Positions 48,285-55,388 of a DNA stretch of 64,000 nt are shown here, in pieces; within the stretch, counting starts at the first letter, position 1; every line of letters starts with the position of its first letter. The stretch comes from Microbacteriaceae bacterium. GTDB taxonomy: Bacteria > Actinomycetota > Actinomycetes > Actinomycetales > Microbacteriaceae. The position numbers were made by a program, and so were the translations under genes. Location of the stretch: contig JAVECW010000113.1 of assembly GCA_030841285.1 (NCBI GenBank), positions 33,170 to 97,169 of the forward strand. The letters are read 5' to 3'. The notes under the pieces are model-generated. The model ran no database searches. It saw only the letters and a program-made list of their open reading frames with translations, and was not told where the DNA came from.

Positions 48285-49157
48285 ATGACCGAGCCCCTCG
48301 ACTCACTCCTGACCGCACTCGACCTCACGGACACCGGCGCGCGCACGAGCGAGGACATCTTCACGGGCCCATCGCAGTGGATGCCGCACGGTCGCGTCTT
48401 CGGTGGGCAGGTACTCGCCCAGTCGCTCGTTGCCGCCATGCGCACGGTTCCAGATGAGCGCATTGTCCATTCGATGCACGGCTATTTCCTGCGTCCTGGC
48501 GACGTCAACCAGCCCATTACGTTTGCAGTCGACCGCATCCACGATGGACGCTCGTTCTCGGCAAGGCGCACGCAGGCCTACCAGGATGGCGCGCCCATTC
48601 TTTCCATGATCGCGTCATTCCAAGACGAGGATGACGGCTTCGACCACCAAGTCGAGATGCCGTCAGACTTGCCGGACCCGGAGTCGCTCCCGAATTCGGC
48701 CGACGCACTCGCCGATATCGATCACCCCGCTGCACGCTACTGGTCGAGTGACCGACCGTTCGACACACGTCATATTCCTTCGCCCGTATACCTCGCGGTC
48801 GAGGGAGAGCACGTTGCGCATCAGGCCGTCTGGATCAAGTCGGTCGGCCCCTTGCCAGACGACAAGAACCTGCACAGGGCGGCTCTGGCGTACGCGAGCG
48901 ACTACACGATCCTGGAGTCGATCATGCGTCGCCACGGGGTCTCCTGGTCGACGACGGGGCTGAAGCTGGCGAGCCTTGACCACGCCATGTGGTGGCACCG
49001 ATTCGGCAGGGTCGACGACTGGCTGCTGTACACGCAGGAATCGCCGAGCGCGACCGGCGGCCGGGGCCTCGCCCTTGGTCGCATCTACCAGCGAGACGGC
49101 CTCTTGCTCGCGAGTGTCGCCCAAGAGGGCATGATGCGGGTGCCCGGCCGCGGCTAA
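48285..49157 (+). CDS. tesB: acyl-CoA thioesterase II
   Basis: A 290-residue double hot-dog thioesterase that hydrolyses acyl-CoA. MPHGRVFGGQVLAQSLVAAM is the first family motif, HSMHGYFLRPGD the strand after it, and SLDHAMWWHRFGRVDDWLLY carries the catalytic Asp of the second domain. AAGGAGG precedes the ATG. It is convergent with the anti-sigma gene across a strong palindrome. Confidence 0.95.
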   Translation: MTEPLDSLLTALDLTDTGARTSEDIFTGPSQWMPHGRVFGGQVLAQSLVAAMRTVPDERIVHSMHGYFLRPGDVNQPITFAVDRIHDGRSFSARRTQAYQDGAPILSMIASFQDEDDGFDHQVEMPSDLPDPESLPNSADALADIDHPAARYWSSDRPFDTRHIPSPVYLAVEGEHVAHQAVWIKSVGPLPDDKNLHRAALAYASDYTILESIMRRHGVSWSTTGLKLASLDHAMWWHRFGRVDDWLLYTQESPSATGGRGLALGRIYQRDGLLLASVAQEGMMRVPGRG

Positions 49158-49223
49158 CGTCGGGGGCTTCAAGGGGCTTCGATGCGCGCTGTACTGGATG
49201 AGTCGCTGCGCGACCGGTCTCAT

Positions 49224-49245
49224 GCACGATCGCAGGCGATCGTGC
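49224..49245. terminator. bidirectional hairpin between tesB and the anti-sigma gene
   Basis: GCACGATCGC-AG-GCGATCGTGC, a perfect 10-bp palindrome in the 124-bp gap between the two convergent genes. Confidence 0.65.
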
Positions 49246-49281
49246 TGCTCAGCCGGCACGTTGTGCCGCTATCGAACGGTG

Positions 49282-49992
49282 TTACGGACTACCTCGCAGC
49301 AGCACCTGGCCGTTCGCCGCGGAGCGCACATCCACGGTGGCGATCTTGTCTGGCGCGAGGCTCGTGGTCCCCGACGGTTCGGCGACGCTGCCAGGTTTCG
49401 CCGTCCAGGTCGCGATCTGCGTCGTTTGGCCCGCGGTATCCGTCACATACATTGCGTAGGTATGCGCAGCGTCCCGCGTATAGTCCGTCGGATTACTCCC
49501 GCCAACCTTGTCATACCGGCAGTTCATCTCAATGCGGGTGCCCCACCCCTCGTTGACCAGGCGGATGCTCGCATTCATCGAGCTGGGAATAACCTGCGAG
49601 AGCGTGACCTCGGTGCCGGTCGCCGCGTTGTGCGGAGCCGCACCGGGAAAGACCTGGGGAATCATGAGCACGATCGCGGCAGCGGCGGCGGCAGCGACGA
49701 CGACACCGCTCGCGACGAACGTACGGATGCGTCGCCGTCGCCGGGCGACAGAGCGGACGAGGCGCGGCAACAGGGTCGCCGGAACCGGCGCTTCACTCTC
49801 AGGCAGGAGATGTCCGCGCGCTTCCGCAGCGGGAAGCTTCGCGAGAAGCCCGGGGAGCGCGGCCAGCTCCGCAACCGCAGCGGAGCAGGACGCGCAGGTA
49901 GCCAGGTGCCGCTCGAATTCGCGCCGTTCCATCGGTGACAGTGAGCCCATCACGTAAGCAGCGTCCCAGTCGGAATACACGTCGGCGCTCAT
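49282..49992 (-). CDS. anti-sigma factor with zinc-type N-terminus and one membrane helix (RskA-like)
   Basis: A 236-residue protein that would hold its cognate ECF sigma factor inactive at the membrane. The N-terminal HxxxCxxC motif is complete (H29, C33, C36 in ERHLATCASCSAAV). A single membrane helix (about 94-113, FVASGVVVAAAAAAAIVLMI) and an outer domain of about 120 residues (RskA C-terminal type) follow. Its start overlaps the sigma gene's stop by 4 bp. Site-1/Rip1-type proteolysis is the known release mechanism in relatives. Confidence 0.92.
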   Translation of the reverse strand: MSADVYSDWDAAYVMGSLSPMERREFERHLATCASCSAAVAELAALPGLLAKLPAAEARGHLLPESEAPVPATLLPRLVRSVARRRRRIRTFVASGVVVAAAAAAAIVLMIPQVFPGAAPHNAATGTEVTLSQVIPSSMNASIRLVNEGWGTRIEMNCRYDKVGGSNPTDYTRDAAHTYAMYVTDTAGQTTQIATWTAKPGSVAEPSGTTSLAPDKIATVDVRSAANGQVLLRGSP

Positions 49993-50495
49993 TCGGTCAC
50001 CCCCCGTTCCTGCAGGGCAAGGCGCATGGCACGTAATGCGTAGTGCAACCGGGACTTCACGGTGCCTTCCGGGATGTCCAGCTCGCGCGCGATCTCGACC
50101 GTGGACTGGCCTTTGTAATAGGCGTGGACAATGACGAGTCGGTGGTCTGCGGAAAGAGCGGTGAGCGCATCCGAGATGAGCCAGGTGTCGAGAAGCGCAT
50201 CGGTTCCGTCATCCGCGACCCGCTCTGGTACCTGCTCCGAGACGATCTCGTGACGGGCGTGGGCGCTTCGCCGGTCGTCGATCACCAGGTTCTTAGCAAC
50301 CGTGAAGAGCCAGGATCGTGCGGAGGTCTCCGACTGGTCAAGTACTTGTGGACGGCTCCAGGCGCGCACGAGCGTCTCCTGCACAACGTCCTCCGCGAAC
50401 TGTCGATCACCCGTTAGCCACACGACATACCGCCACAGAGCCGGCGCGTGCTCGTCGTGGAGCGCGCGAAGCAATTCGGCCTGTTCATCCGCCAT
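49989..50495 (-). CDS. ECF-type RNA polymerase sigma factor
   Basis: A 168-residue group IV sigma factor with region 2 (HEHAPALWRYVVWLTGDRQF, then AEDVVQETLVRAWSRP) and region 4 (LSADHRLVIVHAYYKGQSTV, EIARELDIPEGTVKSRLHYA). It is coupled to its anti-sigma gene, and resembles the SigK/SigL-type pairs of mycobacteria. Its promoter has the same sequence pattern as the divergent Rieske promoter, which points to positive autoregulation. Confidence 0.95.
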   Translation of the reverse strand: MADEQAELLRALHDEHAPALWRYVVWLTGDRQFAEDVVQETLVRAWSRPQVLDQSETSARSWLFTVAKNLVIDDRRSAHARHEIVSEQVPERVADDGTDALLDTWLISDALTALSADHRLVIVHAYYKGQSTVEIARELDIPEGTVKSRLHYALRAMRLALQERGVTE

Positions 50496-50511
50496 TCCGC
50501 ACCTCCACTGG

Positions 50512-50541
50512 TATCAACGTAATCGGGAGACGTTTCGTTCA
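50512..50541 (-). promoter_or_regulatory. ECF-type promoter of the sigma/anti-sigma operon
   Basis: TGAACG (-35), 16-nt spacer, CGTTGATA (-10), minus strand. The -10 ends about 16 nt before the sigma-factor ATG; the -35 and -10 match the divergent promoter at 50550-50579. Confidence 0.75.
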
Positions 50542-50549
50542 TCCCATTT

Positions 50550-50579
50550 TGAACCGGATGCGACGGCACCTCGTTGATA
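50550..50579 (+). promoter_or_regulatory. ECF-type promoter of the Rieske operon
   Basis: TGAACC (-35), 16-nt spacer, CGTTGATA (-10), plus strand, 52 nt before the Rieske ATG. It matches the promoter of the adjacent sigma-factor operon almost exactly. Confidence 0.75.
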
Positions 50580-50631
50580 GAAATGACACACATACATCGT
50601 CGATAGCTGTAAAGGCCCTGGAGGAGAACCC

Positions 50632-51099
50632 ATGGACAACCCGCCAACCGTAACCCGTCGCGCATTGATCACCGCCGGAGGTGTCACAGTGGTGGGCGCG
50701 GGAACACTCGTTCTCGCCGCCTGCACACCTTCTGGAGTAGGCAATGCGGCCAGCAACGGTACCTCCGGAAGCGCGGGTGGCGCGTCGGCCGCCCCGACAA
50801 CGGCCGCGGGCACCGAGGTCGCCAAGCTCGCCGACATCCCTGTCGGCGGAAGCGTCTCGACGAAAATCGGCGATGCTCCGGTGCTGCTCGCCCAGCCGAC
50901 CGCTGGAAAGGTCGTCTGCTTCAGCGCGATCTGCACGCACCAGGGCTGCGTCGTGAATGCCGCGTCCGCCGAATTCGACTGCCCGTGCCACGGCTCCAGG
51001 TTCGAGGCGGCCACGGGCAAGGTGATACAGGGGCCGGCGGTCAACCCGCTCAACCCGATCGCCGTCACCGTATCCGGCGGGTCGGTCGTGACGTCCTGA
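50632..51099 (+). CDS. Rieske [2Fe-2S] lipoprotein
   Basis: A 155-residue exported redox protein. The N-terminus has a twin arginine (TRRALIT, residues 8-14), a hydrophobic core and a lipobox LAAC with the lipid Cys31, then a Ser/Gly/Ala linker and a Rieske domain. Cluster ligands are C101 and H103 (CTHQGC) and C117 and H120 (CPCHGS), with C106-C119 as the disulfide. It would carry one electron on the outer membrane face. It overlaps the next gene by 1 bp and follows an ECF promoter. Confidence 0.93.
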   Translation: MDNPPTVTRRALITAGGVTVVGAGTLVLAACTPSGVGNAASNGTSGSAGGASAAPTTAAGTEVAKLADIPVGGSVSTKIGDAPVLLAQPTAGKVVCFSAICTHQGCVVNAASAEFDCPCHGSRFEAATGKVIQGPAVNPLNPIAVTVSGGSVVTS

Positions 51100-51596
51100 T
51101 GTACGAGATCAACGGGCTCCCGCTGCACGTATTGATCGTGCACTTTGTGGTCATCGTCGTTCCGCTCGCCGCGCTGTGCACGGTCCTCGCGGCCGCCTGG
51201 CCCGCTGCCCGTCGCAGACTCGGTATCGTCACCCCGCTCATCGCCCTTACAGCACTCGTAGCCGTGCCGATCACGATGGCCGCGGGTGAATGGCTCGTCG
51301 CGCGCGTCGCTCGCACGGAACTCATCGCCGCACACCAGTCGCTCGGGTACACGCTGCTCCCGTGGGCCATCGCGACCTTCGTCGTCGCGCTCGTGCAGTG
51401 GGCCTGGTTCCGTTTCTTCTACCGCGAGGGTGCGCGCCTGCGCGTCCAAGGCAAGTCATTGCGCGTCGCCGTCACGATCGTCCTCGCCGCGGCAGTCGCG
51501 GTCACCGCGATTGGATCGGTCGTCACGGTTGTCCGTATCGGGGAATCCGGAGCCAGGGCCATCTGGACAGGGAGCTTCACCGAGAATCCCAGATAG
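51099..51596 (+). CDS. DUF2231-type membrane protein
   Basis: A 165-residue protein with about four helices (LIVHFVVIVVPLAALCTVLA, IVTPLIALTALVAVPITMAA, LLPWAIATFVVALVQWAW, VAVTIVLAAAVAVTAIGSVV). LHVLIVHFVVIV and AAHQSLGYTLL contain histidines placed as in DUF2231 proteins, which may bind haem or a quinone. Its ATG shares a base with the Rieske stop (TGATG), so the two are made together and likely act as a membrane electron-transfer pair; that is inference. Confidence 0.8.
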   Translation: MYEINGLPLHVLIVHFVVIVVPLAALCTVLAAAWPAARRRLGIVTPLIALTALVAVPITMAAGEWLVARVARTELIAAHQSLGYTLLPWAIATFVVALVQWAWFRFFYREGARLRVQGKSLRVAVTIVLAAAVAVTAIGSVVTVVRIGESGARAIWTGSFTENPR

Positions 51597-51636
51597 CTCG
51601 AGGATTCCCAGGGTCGAGACCTCGCATCCCGGATGC

Positions 51637-52107
51637 TTAGCCGCGTTTGGCGAAGGCGACCGGCTCTTCGAGGTAGGGAAGCCAGGCGGCGCGCTGCGAG
51701 TCCGGGATGCGGGCGGGTTTGCCGGTGGTCGCTGTGACCAGGACGAGCGTAGTCGCGGCCCGGGTGTACAGAACTCGAGGGACCACACCGGTCGGCGAGT
51801 AGACCTCGTAGCCGATCTCGAGGCTCGCGCCGCCGATACGGCCGATCCACATCTCGATGTCGACGGGCGCGCGCATGTACGGAATCGGCGCGAGGTACTC
51901 AAGCTCCTGCCGCGCGATCACGACGATCACCTCGGCGCCCGGACGAGCATCCATCACCGCGGTGCCGGCACCCTCGCCGTTATCGGGCCGCCAGAACGCC
52001 TGGATGCGCGCCTCCTCGAGGATGCGCAGCATCTCGGCATTGTTGACATGCGCGTAGGCGTCGAAGTCTGACCAGCGCAGCGGAATTTGGATGTGCAACC
52101 TTGGCAT
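51637..52107 (-). CDS. acyl-CoA thioesterase (4HBT hot-dog fold)
   Basis: A 156-residue hot-dog thioesterase starting MPRLHIQIPLRWSDFDAYAH. The RWSDFDAYAHVNNAEMLRIL segment carries the Asp of the 4-hydroxybenzoyl-CoA-thioesterase type. ATG 52107 sits 6 nt after AAGGAG; a GTG one codon earlier is possible. It stands between the membrane redox genes and ettA. Substrate unknown. Confidence 0.9.
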   Translation of the reverse strand: MPRLHIQIPLRWSDFDAYAHVNNAEMLRILEEARIQAFWRPDNGEGAGTAVMDARPGAEVIVVIARQELEYLAPIPYMRAPVDIEMWIGRIGGASLEIGYEVYSPTGVVPRVLYTRAATTLVLVTATTGKPARIPDSQRAAWLPYLEEPVAFAKRG

Positions 52108-52147
52108 CACGTGCTCCTTCGCGGGCTCGGTCGGTGCCGGGGTCGCG

Positions 52148-52165
52148 CAATCGCTGGCGCGATTG
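52148..52165 (-). terminator. hairpin after ettA
   Basis: CAATCGC-TGGC-GCGATTG, a perfect 7-bp stem 9 bp after the ettA stop; no T tract. Confidence 0.5.
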
Positions 52166-52173
52166 TCACAGCC

Positions 52174-53856
52174 TCAGTCCCTGGTGAGCTTGCGGTAGGT
52201 GGAGCGGTGCGGCTTGGCAGCATCTGGTCCGAGGCGCTCGACCTTGTTCTCTTCGTAGGCCTCGAAGTTCCCTTCGAACCAGTGCCAGTATCCGGGGTTT
52301 TCCTCGGTGCCTTCGTAGGCAAGGATGTGGGTCGCGATGCGGTCGAGGAACCACCGATCGTGAGTGATGACCACGGCGCAGCCAGGGAACTCGAGCAGCG
52401 CGTTCTCAAGGCTGCCGAGGGTCTCGACGTCCAGGTCGTTCGTCGGTTCGTCGAGCAGCAGGAGATTGCCACCCTGCTTGAGTGTGAGTGCGAGGTTCAG
52501 ACGGTTGCGCTCGCCACCGGAGAGCACGCCTGCCTTCTTCTGCTGGTCGGGGCCTTTGAAACCGAACTGGCTGACATATCCGCGAGACGGGATCTCGGTC
52601 TTGCCGACCTGGATGTAGTCCTGCCCGTCGGAGACGACCTCCCAGAGTGTCTTGTTCGGGTCGATACCACCGCGGCTCTGGTCAACGTAGGAAATGTCGA
52701 CGGTCTCGCCGACCCTGAGGTCACCCGCGTCGAGCGGCTCGAGGCCGACGATGGTCTTGAAGAGCGTGGTCTTTCCCACGCCATTCGGGCCGATGACGCC
52801 GACGATGCCGTTGCGTGGAAGGGTGAAGCTCAGTCCGTCGATGAGCACGCGCCCGTCGAAGCCCTTCTCGAGCTTCTTGGCGTCGATCACCTGGGCGCCG
52901 AGGCGCGGGCCGATCGGAATGACGAGCTCCTCGAAGTCGAGCTTTCTCGTCTTCTCGGCTTCAATGGCCATCTCCTCGTACCTGGCGAGACGTGCCTTGG
53001 ACTTGACTTGGCGGCCCTTGGCGTTGCTCCGCACCCATTCGAGTTCGGACGACAGTCGCTTGGCGAGCTTGGCGTCCTTCTTGCCCTGCACCTCCAAGCG
53101 CGCACCCTTCTTCTCCAGGTAAGTCGAGTAGTTGCCTTCGTATGGATAGAGGTGCCCGCGATCGACCTCCGCGATCCACTCGGCCACGTGGTCGAGGAAA
53201 TATCGATCGTGAGTGACCGCGAGCACGGCGCCGTGGTACTGCGCGAGATGCTGTTCGAGCCAGAGCACACTCTCTGCATCGAGGTGGTTGGTCGGTTCAT
53301 CGAGCAGGAGCAGGTCCGGCTTTTGGAGCAGCAGCTTGGTGAGTGCGACCCGGCGCTTTTCTCCACCGGAGAGGTTCGCAACGGTGGCATCCCCCGGCGG
53401 GGTACGCAATGCGTCCATGGCCTGCTCAAGCTGGGAGTCGAGATCCCAAGCGTCGGCCGCGTCGATGTCCTCCTGGAGCGAACCCATCTCGGCCATGAGC
53501 GCGTCGAAGTCGGCGTCGGGGTCGGCCATCGCCATCGATACCTCGTTGAAGCGGTCGACCTTCGCCTTGATCGGACCGACGCCCTCCTGCACGTTCTCGA
53601 GGACCGTCTTGTTCTCGTCGAGTTCCGGCTCCTGCATGAGGATGCCGACGCTATAACCGGGGCTCAGCCTTGCTTCGCCGTTGCTCGGGGTGTCGAGTCC
53701 GGCCATAATCTTGAGGATCGTCGACTTGCCTGCACCGTTCGGACCGACAACCCCGATCTTCGCTCCTGGCAGAAACGACATGGTGACATCGTCGAGGATG
53801 AGCTTGTCGCCGACCGCTTTGCGGGCGCGGACCATCGAGTAAATGTATTCGGCCAT
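52174..53856 (-). CDS. ettA: energy-dependent translational throttle EttA (ABC-F)
   Basis: A 560-residue ABC-F ATPase that binds the ribosomal E site and adjusts elongation to the ATP level. Two ABC domains are seen: Walker A GPNGAGKST with LSGGEKRRVAL, and GPNGVGKTT with LSGGERNRLNLAL. An EttA-type linker and arm lie between them. MAEYIYSMVRARKAVGDKLI is the typical EttA start. The ATG follows a TAGACT box by 6 nt. No membrane segment, as expected. Confidence 0.96.
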   Translation of the reverse strand: MAEYIYSMVRARKAVGDKLILDDVTMSFLPGAKIGVVGPNGAGKSTILKIMAGLDTPSNGEARLSPGYSVGILMQEPELDENKTVLENVQEGVGPIKAKVDRFNEVSMAMADPDADFDALMAEMGSLQEDIDAADAWDLDSQLEQAMDALRTPPGDATVANLSGGEKRRVALTKLLLQKPDLLLLDEPTNHLDAESVLWLEQHLAQYHGAVLAVTHDRYFLDHVAEWIAEVDRGHLYPYEGNYSTYLEKKGARLEVQGKKDAKLAKRLSSELEWVRSNAKGRQVKSKARLARYEEMAIEAEKTRKLDFEELVIPIGPRLGAQVIDAKKLEKGFDGRVLIDGLSFTLPRNGIVGVIGPNGVGKTTLFKTIVGLEPLDAGDLRVGETVDISYVDQSRGGIDPNKTLWEVVSDGQDYIQVGKTEIPSRGYVSQFGFKGPDQQKKAGVLSGGERNRLNLALTLKQGGNLLLLDEPTNDLDVETLGSLENALLEFPGCAVVITHDRWFLDRIATHILAYEGTEENPGYWHWFEGNFEAYEENKVERLGPDAAKPHRSTYRKLTRD

Positions 53857-53862
53857 GCTCCA

Positions 53863-53868
53863 AGTCTA
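53863..53868 (-). promoter_or_regulatory. -10 box of ettA, leaderless arrangement
   Basis: TAGACT followed by 6 nt and the ATG at 53856. Confidence 0.6.
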
Positions 53869-53907
53869 TGGGGCGCACCTGGCCGACCGATCTGCCCGAC
53901 GACCGCT

Positions 53908-54426
53908 TCAGGCGACGACGAGCGAGTCCTCCTCGGTTGTGGCCCAGCCGCCCTTATCCGCTCCGGAAGCGCCCGACGCCTCGTCGGGGTCGAAGGCCGT
54001 ATTCTCGTCGGCCGGCCCGTCGTCGTGGTCCGCTTCGCTGTGCTCCGCTTCGGAACCGGCCGCGCTCGACTTCACATTGCGCGCATAGGAGGAAGTCCCC
54101 CAGTTGAGATCGTGACCGACCGCATCCGCATCGATCTCGATGACCGTCCCGCTGCGCTCTTCGTTCTCCCATTCACGGATGCGTAGCCGCCCGGTGACCA
54201 CGACGCGGTCACCCTTCGCAACGGAACCAACGAGGTTGATCGCGAGCTGCCGGAACGCGGTGACCGTGTACCAGTTGGTGTCGCCGTATTCCCAGGCCTT
54301 GGTGGTCCTGTTGAACTTGCGCTGGCCGGCGGCCAGCCTGAAGCTCGTGATCGGAAGGCCTTCAGCCGTAGTCACGTGCCTGGGAACCGTCGCGACGAGC
54401 CCGCTCGTCGTGATGATGTCTGTCAT
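53908..54426 (-). CDS. ssb: single-stranded DNA-binding protein paralogue
   Basis: A 172-residue SSB with an N-terminal OB fold (FRLAAGQRKFNRTTKAWEYG, WYTVTAFRQLAINLVGSVAK, GDRVVVTGRLRIREWENEER). The C-terminal half is acidic and low-complexity (SEAEHSEADHDDGPADENTA) and ends GGWATTEEDSLVVA, lacking the DDDIPF-type tip used by housekeeping SSB to recruit partners. It is probably a second, specialised SSB, as found in many actinobacteria. GAGGAG precedes the ATG. Confidence 0.9.
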   Translation of the reverse strand: MTDIITTSGLVATVPRHVTTAEGLPITSFRLAAGQRKFNRTTKAWEYGDTNWYTVTAFRQLAINLVGSVAKGDRVVVTGRLRIREWENEERSGTVIEIDADAVGHDLNWGTSSYARNVKSSAAGSEAEHSEADHDDGPADENTAFDPDEASGASGADKGGWATTEEDSLVVA

Positions 54427-54617
54427 GTTCGTCTCCTCGTGTCTCGCCCTCGCGCGAGCCGCGAGGTACGAGCCCCGGGGTCTGCATTTGTGCCAGTCCT
54501 CGCTGCCCCGGGGCTCGTGACACACAGTGTGTGCTGCGGAGTGGCGCGCGAGGAGGAGCGGCAGAGGATCTGGGGAGACGGGCGCGTGGAGCCTCGCTGG
54601 GGAGGAGCTACCGTCCA

Positions 54618-54651
54618 GGTTTCGATACGGCCGCGGGCGGCCTACTCAACC
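54618..54651. repeat. REP-like palindromic repeat, tandem copy 1
   Basis: GGTTTCGATACG-GCCGC-GG-GCGGC-CTACTCAACC. The central stem is GGCCGC/GCGGCC. Confidence 0.85.
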
Positions 54652-54659
54652 GGCACAAG

Positions 54660-54692
54660 GGTTTCGATACGGCCGTGGACGGCCTACTCAAC
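54660..54692. repeat. REP-like palindromic repeat, tandem copy 2
   Basis: Same frame as copy 1, 42 bp further on; the central stem is GGCCGT/ACGGCC, a paired C-G to T-A exchange that keeps the base pair. Confidence 0.85.
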
Positions 54693-54697
54693 AACAC

Positions 54698-54730
54698 GGT
54701 TCGATACGGCCGCGAGCGGCCTACTCAGCC
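54698..54730. repeat. REP-like palindromic repeat, tandem copy 3
   Basis: Third copy, 38 bp after copy 2, with central stem GGCCGC/GCGGCC and loop GA, ending in ACTCAGCC. Confidence 0.85.
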
Positions 54731-54741
54731 AGCGAGGAAAG

Positions 54742-55269
54742 CTAGGCGGCGATCACGTACGAGGAGTATGACGCACGGACCTTGTTCACCTTGGGCTGCG
54801 CAACCGCGAGGCAATAACCCTGGTTGGGGTTCTTCGCGAAGAAGTCCTGGTGGTACTCCTCGGCACGGTAGAACGTGCCGAGCGGCTCCAAGGTCGTCAC
54901 GATGGTGCCGTCCCAGTACGTCGCGGCGCGGTCGAGCGCGTCGCGGAAGAGCTGCTCCTGCTCTGCATCCGCGTAGAACATCGCGGAACGGTATTGCGTT
55001 CCGACATCCGCGCCCTGACGATTCAGCTGGGTGGGATCGTGCAGCGTGAAGAAGACATCCAGGATGACGGATGCCGGGATCACTTCGGGATCGAACGTGA
55101 CTGCCACGGCCTCGGCGTGCCCGGTCATACCGGTGCACACCTGCTCGTAGCTCGGGTGGGCGGTTTCTCCACCGACGTATCCAGACACCACGTCTTCAAC
55201 GCCGCGCAGCACGCGGTAGACGGCATCCAGACACCAGAAACATCCACCGGCAAGGACGAGAGTTTGCAT
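54742..55269 (-). CDS. msrA: peptide methionine sulfoxide reductase A
   Basis: A 175-residue MsrA, repairing methionine-S-sulfoxide in oxidised proteins. The catalytic motif is GGCFWC (C10 is the nucleophile) at the start, followed by GYVGGETAHPSYEQVCTGMT. The ATG at 55269 has AAAGGGG 5 nt upstream. It is divergent from the neighbouring membrane-anchored gene, and a CTCAAC/GTTGAG inverted repeat lies between. Confidence 0.95.
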   Translation of the reverse strand: MQTLVLAGGCFWCLDAVYRVLRGVEDVVSGYVGGETAHPSYEQVCTGMTGHAEAVAVTFDPEVIPASVILDVFFTLHDPTQLNRQGADVGTQYRSAMFYADAEQEQLFRDALDRAATYWDGTIVTTLEPLGTFYRAEEYHQDFFAKNPNQGYCLAVAQPKVNKVRASYSSYVIAA

Positions 55270-55291
55270 GGCAACCCCTTTCGGTTCGTCG

Positions 55292-55313
55292 CTCAACATA
55301 CTCCTACGTTGAG
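55292..55313. promoter_or_regulatory. operator-like inverted repeat between msrA and its divergent neighbour
   Basis: CTCAACATA-CTCC-TACGTTGAG; the two 9-bp arms match at 8 positions. It lies about 25 bp before the msrA start, in the promoter zone. Confidence 0.35.
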
Positions 55314-55375
55314 AGCGTGAATTTTGTTCCCGCGACACTGCGGGCGCGCTTCCCGGCATCCGCCACGAGCGCGGG

Positions 55376-55381
55376 TAGCAT
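55376..55381 (+). promoter_or_regulatory. -10 box, leaderless arrangement
   Basis: TAGCAT followed by 7 nt and the ATG at 55389. Confidence 0.45.
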
Positions 55382-55388
55382 GCGGGAC

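Larger units (their letters stand above)
54427..54741. other. 315-bp intergenic region between ssb and msrA with repeats
   Basis: It carries the promoter side of ssb, nothing protein-like, and three tandem 33-34-bp palindromic repeats at 54618-54730 just behind the msrA stop. Confidence 0.6.

Noticed and set aside
54618..54730. Three tandem repeats considered as a CRISPR array
   Set aside because: Gaps between copies are only 5-8 bp, each copy is itself a palindrome, and there are no cas genes.
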